Source: Eutreptiella sp. 'Long Island Sound 2002'
Lineage: Eukaryota; Euglenozoa; Euglenophyceae; Eutreptiales; Eutreptiaceae
Length of the DNA stretch: 64,000 bases
Assembly (NCBI GenBank): GCA_964036045.1
Contig: OZ038387.1
Location: 56,514,427 to 56,578,426, forward strand
Direction of reading: 5' to 3'
Below, in pieces: positions 55,686-64,000 of this stretch (the stretch's first letter is position 1; each line of letters begins with the position of its first letter). The position numbers and the translations under genes are program-made. Below the pieces are notes generated by a model. The model saw only the letters and a program-made list of their open reading frames with translations, was not told where the DNA came from and did not search any database.

Positions 55686-57370
55686 TTCGCTTTTTTGCAA
55701 CGAGCACCCTCCAATCGGGAGGGGGGGTGGTTCCGCTGCTTGTTTCAGGCTAAAAAAAAAATTTGATAAAAAAATGGCTATTTTTCGCCGATTTTGTTGA
55801 AAAATGGCAGATTTTGGGGCATAAGAATGCTGTAAATTGTGTTTGGGCAATCGGTGTGTCCACACAGCATGCTTTTTTGCATCCAGCACCCTCAAAATGG
55901 GGGGGGCGGGCTCTGCAACTGCCTGTCTGAGGCCAAAATACTTATTTTTTGACCAAGAAACGGCCATTTTTGGCAGTTTTTCCATGAAAAATAGCAAATT
56001 TTGGTGCATACAGATGCTGTAGATTGTGCTTTCGTAGTCCGTGCGTGCATACAGCTTGCTTTTTTGCATCCAGCACCCTCAAAATTGGGGGGGGGTCCTT
56101 CAACTGCTTGTACGAAGCCAAAAAAAATCAATATGTGACCAGAAAAGGGCCATTTGTGGCCGTTTTTTTCGTGAAAAACGGCAAATTTTGGTGCGTACGG
56201 ATGCTGTAAATTGTGTTTGCGTGATCTGTGTGTCCCTACAATCTGCTTTTTCGTATCCAGCACCCTCAAAATAGGGGGGCAGTCTTCAACCACTTGTCTG
56301 AGGCCAAGAAAAATCATTCTTTGACCAAGAAATGGCCATTTTTAGCCGTTTCCATGAGAAACGGCAAATTGTGGTGCATACGGATGCTACAAAATGTGTT
56401 GTTGTGATCTTTGTGTGACCACAACTTGCTTCTTTGCATCCAGCACCCTCAAATTAGGGGGGGGGGTCCTTCAACTGCTTGTACAAAGCCAAAAAATCAA
56501 TATTTGACAAAAAAACGGCCATTTTTGGCCGGTTTTCATGAAAAATGGCATATTTTGGTGCGTACGGATGCTGTAAATTGTGTTTGCGTGATCTGTGTGT
56601 CCCTACAATCTGCTTTTTTGCATCCAGCACCCTCAAAATAGGGGAGAGCCCAAAAATCTCAACTTTTGACCAAAAAATGGCCATTGTTGGCCGTTTTTTC
56701 ATGGAAAATGGCAAATTTTGGTGCGTACGGATGCTGTAAATTGTGTTTGCGTGATCTGTGTGTCCCTACAATCTGCTTTTTCGCATCCAGCACCCTCAAA
56801 ATAGGGGGGCAGTCTTCAACCGCTTGTCTGAGGCCAAAAAAAATCATTTTTTGACCAAGAAATGGCTATTTTTAGCCGTTTTTTCCATGAGAAACGGCAA
56901 ATTGTGGTGCATACGGATGCTACAAAATGTGTTTTCGTGATCTTTGTGTGACCACAACTTGCTTTTTTGCATCCAGCACCCTCAAATTAGGGGGGGGGGT
57001 CCTTCAACTGCTTGTACAAAGCCAAAAAAATCAATATTTGACAAAAAAAAGGCCATTTTTGGCCGGTTTTCATGAAAAATGGCATATTTTGGTGCATACG
57101 GATGCTGTAAATTGTGTTTGCGTGATCTTTGTGTCCCTACAATCTGCTTTTTTGCATCCAGCATCCTCAAAATAGGGGGGGGGTCTTCAACTGCTTGTCT
57201 GAGGCCAACAAACTCAATTTTTGACCGAAAAACGGCCATTTTTGGCCGTTTTTTCATGGAAAAACGGCAGATTTTAGTGCATACGGATGTTGCAAATTGT
57301 GTGAGTCACGTTCTGTGTGTCCCTACAATCTCTTTTTTCGCATCCAGCACCCTCAAAATAGGGGAGGGGG
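55686..57370. repeat. Satellite-like array, nine units of about 167-190 bp
   Basis: The marker CATCCAGCACCCTCAAA (minor variants) occurs near 55877, 56067, 56257, 56437, 56619, 56786, 56967, 57157 and 57341. Each unit also has a G run and a GGTGCATACGGATGCTG block. Frames here are repeat by-products. Confidence 0.88.
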
Positions 57371-57966
57371 GTCCCTGACCTGTTGTTCAGGGGGCAAAGG
57401 CAACATTTTGGACCCATGGTACAGCCTGAAATATGGGGGGGGGGGGCTTTGGATAATCTTTTTTTCAAACGCAACAAATGATGCCCAAGACATCTTCCTT
57501 GTGGAGAAGGGGACCACCTTGAGAAATACAGAACCTGCATCCATCCCTGTGTGCACCATGGTCCGCACATGTTGACTGATCATTTGAGGACATTTGGAAA
57601 GAGCAACAACTTGAGCATGAAATTCTGGGCCAAATTGTGCACTGAGCAGTGCCTGCACTGAGTAGTGCATTTGCCCCATGGGGTCCCTCCCTCCTCCAAG
57701 GAGCACAGCATTCCTGCACCCAAGGCCAATACTCATACTGCATTGGACTGTATGCACTGGCTAGCAGAGGTTTTCTCGACGGCTTGCCAAACAAGATGAT
57801 CTGAAACACCAGAATTAAATTAAAGACCACGGTCTCCATGCTCCCCAATAGGAGTGGGATTTGTTTTCAGATCCAGGAGGCCTCCATGGAGTAGGCCAGA
57901 ACGGATGCCCCATTGAGAATGTTCCCAGGTATGGCCAACAAAAATCAGTAAATACAGAGGTCCTGC
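57371..57966 (-). other. Unique DNA with possible exon of the transporter gene
   Basis: At about 57945-57868 the minus strand encodes a stretch with GNILNGASVLAYSMEAS. This resembles the glycine-rich loop of ArsB/P-protein transporters (typically GGNGTLIGASANVV) and lies downstream of the exons listed below, in the expected order. Splice sites are not certain. The remainder shows nothing I can name. Confidence 0.3.
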
Positions 57967-58350
57967 CAAAACTCAGTGCAGTGTGCACAGTGCATGCGTA
58001 CGGTGTGCACAGTGCGCATGTTCACAGTGCGTGTGTGAAGTGTGCGGAATGCGTGCATGCGCACAGTGCAAATGTTCACAGTGTGTGCGTGCAGTGTGCA
58101 CAATGCGGGCGACGATGAGTGCGTGCAGTGTGTACAATGCGTGCGTGCAGCGTGCACAGTGCGTGCGTGCAGCATGCACAGTGCATGCGTGCAGTTTGCA
58201 CAATGCGTGCGTGCAGTGTGCACAGTGCGTGCGGGCAGTGTGCACAGTGCGTGCGTCCAGTTTGCACAATGCGGGCGTGCAGCGTGCACAGTGCGTGCGT
58301 GCAGTTTGCACAATGCGGGCGTGCAGCGTGCACAATGCGTGCGTGCACAC
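57967..58350. repeat. 22-bp minisatellite, block 1
   Basis: Units of the type GCGTGCGTGCAGTGTGCACAAT, with GTGCAC palindromes. A 22-bp period and no stop leave all frames open (Cys/Ala/Val/His-rich), so the frames are not genes. Confidence 0.9.
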
Positions 58351-58395
58351 TACAAACATTTTCATCAAGCCCCCATCCCCCATTTGGTTGCGTTA

Positions 58396-58496
58396 ACGCC
58401 ACCCTGCAATCGACGCTGCCGTAACCATTTGCCCAAATATCAAAAAAGCTGTCATAATGGTTGCCATGATAGCAACCACTGCCGCCATCGCTTTTC
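58396..58496 (-). CDS. Transporter exon, transmembrane segment (unit 1)
   Basis: The minus strand has an acceptor (TTTTCATCCCTAG) before GAAAAGCG, then about 33 codons giving a hydrophobic run with MATIMTAFLIFGQMVTAAS, followed by an in-frame TAA at 58393-58395, so an internal donor must be used. The run resembles the helix and loop after the LLFFAALF helix of ArsB/NhaD/P-protein transporters. It is identical in the second unit. Confidence 0.4.
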
Positions 58497-58779
58497 CTAG
58501 GGATGAAAAGTTGGAATGTGTTGTGAGAGGCGGTGAGGGACTCACTTACCGCCATGCCAGCGACCGCGCATCACAGGGGGTAGGTACCGAGGGTGGCAGA
58601 AACTGGATTCCTGCTTGCACAAAACAAAATTCAAAAAACAGTGAGACCCACAGACTGATCACTGTACTGTGTCATGTGTTGCGGCCATGCAACTCTTTCG
58701 CATGAAATGGAATCCCTGCATGCGGTGGCACTACGTATTCCTACTGCCTTGATAACCAATGCGCAATGCAACAACGTAC

Positions 58780-58983
58780 CGCTTCAATGATCGTAACCAC
58801 AACATTTCCAATCCACTCAATGAGCCCAAGCTTTTCGAGACGTGCATGAGATGCGCATGAGCACAAAGAGTGCTGCAAAGAACAAGAGGGTGCCCCACTC
58901 AACGTGCTCCAGCAGGGGCTCCCTCTCTGTGCCTGCCAGCAGCACCAGTGTCATGAATCCAAGGATTGCAATCCAGAGAGCGT
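58780..58983 (-). pseudogene. Transporter exon, duplicated and frameshifted (unit 1)
   Basis: Encodes the [16 protein letters not shown] helix and [18 protein letters not shown] helix of an ArsB/NhaD/P-protein-like ion transporter, followed by an extra 10 bp near 58850 that breaks the frame compared with unit 2. It ends at a GTACGT donor. Its upstream edge runs directly into the 22-bp minisatellite, so the acceptor seen in unit 2 is lost. It keeps the Trp of VEW that is usual in the family, whereas unit 2 has Arg. Confidence 0.55.
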
Positions 58984-59275
58984 CAAATGCAGCATGCACA
59001 GTGCGTGCGTGCAGCGTGCACAGTGCGTGCGTGCAGTGTCCAAAATGCGTGCGTGCAGCGTGCACAATGCGTGCGTGCAGCGTGCACAATGTGTGCGTGC
59101 AGTGTGCACAATGCGTGCGTGCAGTGTGCACAATGCGGGCGTGCAGCGTGCACAATGCGGGCATGCAGCGTGCACAATGCGTGCGTGCAGTGTGCACAGT
59201 GCGTGCGTGCAGTTTGCACAATGCGGGCGTGCAGCGTGCACAATGCGTGCGTGCACACTACAAACATTTTCATCA
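58984..59275. repeat. 22-bp minisatellite, block 2
   Basis: Same unit as block 1, about 13 copies, located between the two duplicated units. Shorter patches recur near 60425-60480, 60640-60745 and 60905-60985. Confidence 0.9.
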
Positions 59276-59890
59276 AGCCCCCATCCCCCATTTGGTTGCG
59301 TTAACGCCACCCTGCAATCGACGCTGCCGTAACCATTTGCCCAAATATCAAAAAAGCTGTCATAATGGTTGCCATGATAGCAACCACTGCCGCCATCGCT
59401 TTTCCTAGGGATGAAAAGTTGGAATGTGTTGTGAGAGGCGGTGAGGGACTCACTTACCGCCATGCCAGCGACCGCGCATCACAGGGGGTAGGTACCGAGG
59501 GTGGCAGAAACTGGATTCCTGCTTGCACAAAACAAAATTCAAAAAACAGTGAGACCCACAGACTGATCACTGTACTGTGTCATGTGTTGCGGCCATGCAA
59601 CTTTTTCGCATGAAATGGAATCCCTGCATGCGGTGGCATTACGTATTCCTACTGCCTTGATAACCAATGCGCAATGCAACAACGTACCGCTTCAATGATC
59701 GTAACCACAACATTTCCAATCCACTCAACGAGCCCAAGCTTTTCGAGACTGTGCATGAGCACAAAGAGTGCTGCAAAGAACAAGAGGGTGCCCCTCTCAA
59801 CGTGCTCCAGCAGGGGCTCCCTCTCTGTGTCTGCCAGCAGCACCAATGTCATGAATCCAAAGATTGCAATCCAGAGAGCGTCAAATGCAG
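59170..59890. repeat. Tandem segmental duplication, unit 2
   Basis: Partner of 58262-58983, containing the same two exons and intron. Confidence 0.88.
59304..59404 (-). CDS. Transporter exon, transmembrane segment (unit 2)
   Basis: Identical to the exon at 58396-58496, with the same acceptor. Together with 59688-59898 it would supply two consecutive membrane segments. Confidence 0.4.
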
Positions 59891-59898
59891 CTTCAGCA
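59688..59898 (-). CDS. Ion transporter exon, ArsB/NhaD/P-protein type (unit 2, intact)
   Basis: Minus-strand frame ending at a GTACGT donor (exon end 59688). It encodes a first hydrophobic helix ([16 protein letters not shown]), a short acidic loop ([10 protein letters not shown]), a second helix ([13 protein letters not shown]) and LEKLGLVEWIGNVVVTIIEA. This order and wording match the VEW[26 protein letters not shown] region of the ArsB/NhaD/melanocyte P-protein transporter superfamily, which moves ions across membranes. An in-frame stop lies just upstream, so a splice acceptor near 59898 is needed. Confidence in the family is fair; substrate unknown. Confidence 0.6.
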
Positions 59899-59996
59899 CA
59901 TTCTTGATGTTACTGATTCCCATGAAACAGTACCCTTGTAGCCAGGTCCCAAAATAATGCGGTACATGCACATGTTGTATCGTGGACACGCGGCAC

Positions 59997-60119
59997 CTTG
60001 AACAGGAGGGGGAGGAACGCCGCCAAGGCCTCTTGCATCCTCAATACCAAGGCGTCATCCGGCCTCAACGCCTCAACGGCGGCATATGAACCGACGGCAA
60101 CATGTATCGGCGACTGGCC
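59997..60119 (-). CDS. Candidate exon, possibly ankyrin-like
   Basis: Clear minus-strand acceptor (CCCCTTCTGTGCATCACACAG) and a GTGCCG donor bound a 123-bp open exon encoding GQSPIHVAVGSYAAVEALR followed by a charged helix and LPLLFK. GQSPIHVAV resembles the start of an ankyrin repeat. It could belong to the same gene as the transporter exons or to a neighbour. Confidence 0.4.
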
Positions 60120-61011
60120 CTGTGTGATGCACAGAAGGGGATGCAAAGCTCATCAGCGTGTCTGTCACAATGCCGCCTTTCGCAATGAACAGACTTCAAC
60201 TTTCCTTTTGCGCCAGCGCTCATTCGGGCAGGAGTGCTCACAGTGGGTCAGTTTTTGGAGGATGACTTGAACGAGTGTCTTCGCCCCCACGTGGCACCCT
60301 ATTTATCGCAAAGCGATCGCAGAATTTGCTGCATCTGCAGTCCGGAACGCGCCGTTCCAGCATGCCTTGCATCGAGTCCACCCCACAAAAAAAAAGGGTT
60401 AAGAGGCGATGGCCAAGAGAATAAGATGCGCGCAGTGTGCACAATGCGTGCGTGCAGTGTGCACCGTGCGTGCGTGCATACTTTGTGTACTCGAGGAAAG
60501 TTTTGGCTTCCTTAACCCATCCCTAAAACCCTTTCCCATCTCTCTCCATTTCAAGGTCGTGCGGGGCCACTTGGCTGGCGTCGTTCATGGCATCATTTCG
60601 GAATGCTTGGATACACACCCGCCCTGTGTCCCGAAGCCCCCCCAACATGCACAAAGCATGCACAGGGCACGCACAACGCATGCATGCCCCACCTCTGCCG
60701 CGTGCGTGCAGCGTGCACAATGTGTGTGTGCAGTGTGCACAGTGCAAAACGCAATGCCAAAGGCACGAGCAAAAGCTCCACAGTGTCAAAAAGACATAAT
60801 CTGAGTCGGGAACGGACAAACAGCGAAGGTGTTCTGTCACCCAGACCCAGAGATTTTCGCTGAAACTCTTAGCAGACAGAAGGCACTAATATTGTGACAC
60901 ACTGATATTGTGCATGCGTGCGTGCATGCAGTGTGCACAATGCGTGCGCGCAGTGTGCACAGTTGGTGCGTGCGTGCAACATGGGATGTGCACGGGGCAC
61001 ATAGTGCATAC
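60120..61011. other. Probable intronic or intergenic DNA with minisatellite patches
   Basis: Contains three short patches of the 22-bp minisatellite (near 60430, 60680 and 60920). The minus frame at 60444-60238 could hold an exon, but I see no family and no certain splice sites. Confidence 0.35.
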
Positions 61012-61141
61012 CATCAAGAGCCGAGGCGTGATACGTTGCTACTTCTTGTTTTCTCTTGATGCGTTGGCCGCAAGCTCCAACATCTCATTGCTCAGGAACT
61101 CCAACACAGCAGCCACATGCACAGTTGCTCCCTTGCCAACA
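61012..61141 (-). pseudogene. Histone H2A-like exon with in-frame TAG
   Basis: A minus-strand acceptor (TACTCTTCCAG) and a GTATGC donor bound 130 bp encoding VGKGATVH, then [24 protein letters not shown], a TAG (61039-61041), and QRITPR. This matches the core helices of H2A (AAVLEYL..E.LELAGNA..DNKK..RI.PRH). The stop falls between the KK and the RITPR motif, so the exon looks broken or carries an extra codon. The intron below it is full of minisatellite. The N-terminal exon should lie at higher coordinates but I could not find it. H2A would package DNA with H2B; a decayed copy or a divergent variant are both possible. Confidence 0.6.
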
Positions 61142-62170
61142 CTGGAAGAGTACCGCCAATTTGCGGGATAGACAACATTGCTTTGAGAAGAGAAGTGGAG
61201 CATCATGCATCGTGCATCATGGATTGCAACTGCAGCAGAATTATCAACCACCACAACGGCAAGCCAAACCACCACTTGAATGGAGAGATGGGACAGGCGG
61301 GCAAAAAATGACAGACACAACTGTGATATTTCCTCTGCGATATTTCAACTATGATATTTCAAGCATGGACCCACAAGCTCCCTAACGGTTGCTTCTGTCC
61401 TCCACCACTGGGTCGAATTTAAGCATTCCCATACAATTCACCCAACATACCATCAATATGCAAATGCAAATGTGTGTGCATGCATGGAGTTATCTTGTTG
61501 GGTTCCACAAATCACTCAGGTTGGTAATCACGACGAAATCACAACGAAATCACTCTAATCCACATTTGTGGCTTCAAAAGTGCAAATATGGCTATTCAGG
61601 GGCACTTTTTGCACCCTCCGGAAGATTATCTTGAGTAAAAGGCATGTAGGGTCACAATTTGTTGCTTGGCAAGCCTAACCGAGCTCTAGGGAAAAATTTC
61701 ATCAATGCCAAATCACACGAAAACACAGCGACAGCAATGAAATCAACCATTGTGGGTTCAAAAGTGCAAATACAGCTGTTTGGAAGATTGTTGCCACCAA
61801 GTGTTTCTAGGACATTGCCTAAGCCAGCTCTTTGGGTTGCCATGCAACGCGCGTTGCAATGCACATTGGTAGATTCCACTGAGTGTGTGTGGTGTGTGTT
61901 GTGTGTGTGATATTTCATCTGCCCATAACGAGACACATGACATGGGCAACCATCCAATTTGAAACCGGATGAAATTTCCCCCATACCTCGTTAGGTCACA
62001 AACATTATATGAGTGCGATGTGGGCAATGAAGCAATGGCAGCGCAAACACAAAGCCAGGCAATGTTCTCAAACTGCCTCATCTACGTCAGCATAGGAGCC
62101 ATTGCTTAGCCCTGTGGGTTGTACCAAAGGGAAATCACATTTGGTTGCCATGCATGCTCGCAATTCACTC
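61142..62170. other. AT-balanced DNA, no further exon recognised
   Basis: Ordinary complexity; short frames only. The gene for the H2A-like N-terminus would be expected here on the minus strand, but I see no matching segment. Confidence 0.3.
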
Positions 62171-62189
62171 TTCCCTCACTGTCTTTTGA

Positions 62190-62520
62190 CCATTCGTTCA
62201 CCCTTAGTTCACTGTCTTTTCACCCTTTGCTCACCCTACCTAGGAAGGCGTAATACACAGGACAAGCCTCCTCTTGGCACAAAAAGCACGCAACAAGGGC
62301 ATGAAGGCAGTGAGACAATCTTTGTATATTAGAATATGTGGTGTGGAGCAATGTCATGTTCGATCACCGTCTTTTCACCCTTCGCTCACCCTACCTCGGA
62401 AGGCGTAATACACAGGAAATACCTCCTCTTGGCACACAAAGCACGCAACAATGGCATGAAGGCAGTGAGACAATCTTTGTATATGATTATATGTGGTGTG
62501 GAACAACGTCAGGTATGACA
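62190..62520. repeat. Tandem duplication, about 155-bp period
   Basis: CACCCTACCT at 62232 and 62387 each begin a block with GGAAGGCGTAATACACAGGA and CAATCTTTGTATAT; two units. Confidence 0.8.
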
Positions 62521-63710
62521 AGAAATTTGCAATACTTGTCCACCGTGGATATGGACCACAAAAGGTGCAAAAATGGGCCGAAAACACCTCAAATCTACAT
62601 TGTTCAACCCACTCCTGTGCACATAGTATCATATTTCATTTATTACCTAGCATTCAAATACTTATAATACCATCTTTTGCCCCAAACATGTGTGTGGACG
62701 GTGATAGGTGATCAAAACCCTACCTATGAACCATATGGATATGGAGCGCAAAAGGTGCAAAAACGGGCCAAAAACACCTCAAATCTACATCGTTCATCCC
62801 ATTCTTATGCCCGTAGTATCATAGTTTATGTAGTTCTTATCATTCAAATGCATACAATACCAACCCAAGCCCCAAACATGTGTGTGGACGGTGATAGGTG
62901 ATCAAAACCCTACCTATGAACCATATGGATATTGGACCACAAACGGTGCAAAATAGGGCCAAAAACACCTCAAATCTTCATCGTTCATCCCATTCTTATG
63001 CACATACTATCATATTATATGTAGCACCTATCATACGAATGCTTACAATAACAACCTAAGCCCCAAACATGTGTGTGGACGGTGATAGGCACGCAAAAAC
63101 CCACCTATGAACCATATGGAAATGGACTACAAAACGGTGCAAAATGGGGCCAAAAACACCTCAAATGTTCATTGTTCATCCCATTCTTATGCCCGTGTAT
63201 CATATTTTATGTAGTTGTTATCATTGAAATGCATACAATACCAACCCAAGCCCCAAACATGTGTGTGGACGGTGATAGGTGATCAAAACCCTACCTATGA
63301 ACCATATGGATGTTGGACCACAAACGGTGCAAAATAGGGCCAAAAACACCTCAAATCTTCATCGTTCATCCCATTATTATGCACATACTATCATATTATA
63401 TGTAGCACCTATCATACGAATGCTTACAATAACAACCTAAGCCCCAAACATGTGTGTGTACGGTGATAGGCACGCAAAAGCCTACCTATGAACCATATGG
63501 AAATGGACCACAAACGGTGCAAAATAGGGCCAAAAACACCTCAAATGTTCATTGTTCATCCCATTCTTATGCACATAGTATCATATTTTATGTAGTTCTT
63601 ATCATTCAAATGCATACAATACCAACCCAAGCCCCAAACATGTGTGTGGACAGTGATAGGTGATCAAAACCCTACCTATGAACCATATGGATATTGGGCC
63701 GCATGGTGCA
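62520..63710. repeat. 190-bp satellite with 381-bp two-part organisation
   Basis: The marker CCCAAACATGTGTGTG falls at 62681, 62871, 63062, 63252, 63443 and 63633, spacing 190 or 191. From 62871 onward two unit types alternate (GATAGGTGATCAAAAC and GATAGGCACGCAAAA), so the real unit is about 381 bp. No gene. Confidence 0.88.
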
Positions 63711-64000
63711 TGAGAAAGGGATGAATAGCCTAGAATAAAGGCAAAACATCGCTTGTCATGTAGGCTTCTACCAATGGTGATGACAATTTGTTCATATATC
63801 ACCTCTATACCACCTCTTCCAGCCCTGTAAGGCCCTCTACATGGCCTCCATAGACCCTAAAACCATGAAAAAGAGTGGTTTTTGGCTAGAAAAGTGTGAA
63901 TTTCTCAAAATCTGTGCCTGCCAATCTGGATTTTTTTAGGTCAGCAACAAGGTATTGATCTCGGGGACACGCTCATGCCTTTACTTTGCTTCCAACTGCG
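63711..64000. other. Right edge, nothing recognised
   Basis: Unique AT-rich sequence with no open frame of interest. Confidence 0.4.

Larger units (their letters stand above)
58262..58983. repeat. Tandem segmental duplication, unit 1 (partner 59170-59890)
   Basis: Near-identical to 59170-59890 at an offset of 908 bp, dropping to about 900 after a 10-bp indel near 58850. Each unit carries the same two transporter exons. Confidence 0.88.

Noticed and set aside
57967-59275. CRISPR-like array of 22-bp repeats
   Set aside because: Units are head-to-tail without unique spacers, in eukaryotic DNA with spliced exons.

Overview
This is eukaryotic nuclear DNA, almost certainly from a protist or alga with a large, repeat-loaded genome. 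Dinoflagellates are my first guess, because the style of the chromovirus and of the giant LINE-like element reminds me of dinoflagellate sequences and because of the very long TA/CA microsatellites. This is an impression, not a proof. No spliced-leader sequence was recognised, and the few host exons on the right use ordinary GT-AG boundaries. No bacterial gene, CRISPR array, rRNA or convincing tRNA was seen.

Layout. (1) 1-11.4 kb: a nearly complete Ty3/gypsy chromovirus on the minus strand, with two 481-bp LTRs, a 5-bp target duplication (GTGGA), an initiator-Met-tRNA primer site, a polypurine tract, Gag, protease-RT-RNase H and integrase-chromodomain. It lies in GC-rich DNA. (2) 11.9-13.3 kb: a minus-strand reading frame with a J-domain-like segment. 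(3) 13.3-22.5 kb: dispersed and tandem repeats, namely a long inverted-arm element, a 65-bp minisatellite of about 47 units (open in three frames, not a gene), an 82/84-bp two-part array and long TA tracts. (4) 22.5-38.5 kb: a giant LINE-like retroelement on the minus strand. Its frames read, in order, His-rich repeats, CCCH zinc finger, Ulp1-like cysteine peptidase, APE endonuclease, reverse transcriptase, RNase H-like segment and Cys-rich C-terminus. A 140-bp copy of its 3' end at 54.8 kb fixes that end. (5) 38.5-48.6 kb: GC-rich and low-complexity DNA with direct repeats, including a nine-unit array of about 188 bp that is open on both strands. (6) 48.6-54.9 kb: a second copy of the 20.3-22.1 kb block, then two terminal-inverted-repeat elements nested in TA microsatellites. 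(7) 55-64 kb: AT-richer DNA with satellite-like arrays, exons of an ion transporter (ArsB/P-protein type), one apparently broken histone H2A-like exon and a 22-bp minisatellite.

Functionally the window is dominated by two retroelements, both with their coding strand on minus, plus satellites and small elements that share TA microsatellites as docking sites. Both retroelements carry single in-frame UGA interruptions at domain boundaries and at least one frameshift. This copy of each is therefore probably defective unless recoding occurs. Host gene content is sparse and limited to short exons in the last 7 kb, plus possibly the J-like frame at 12-13 kb.
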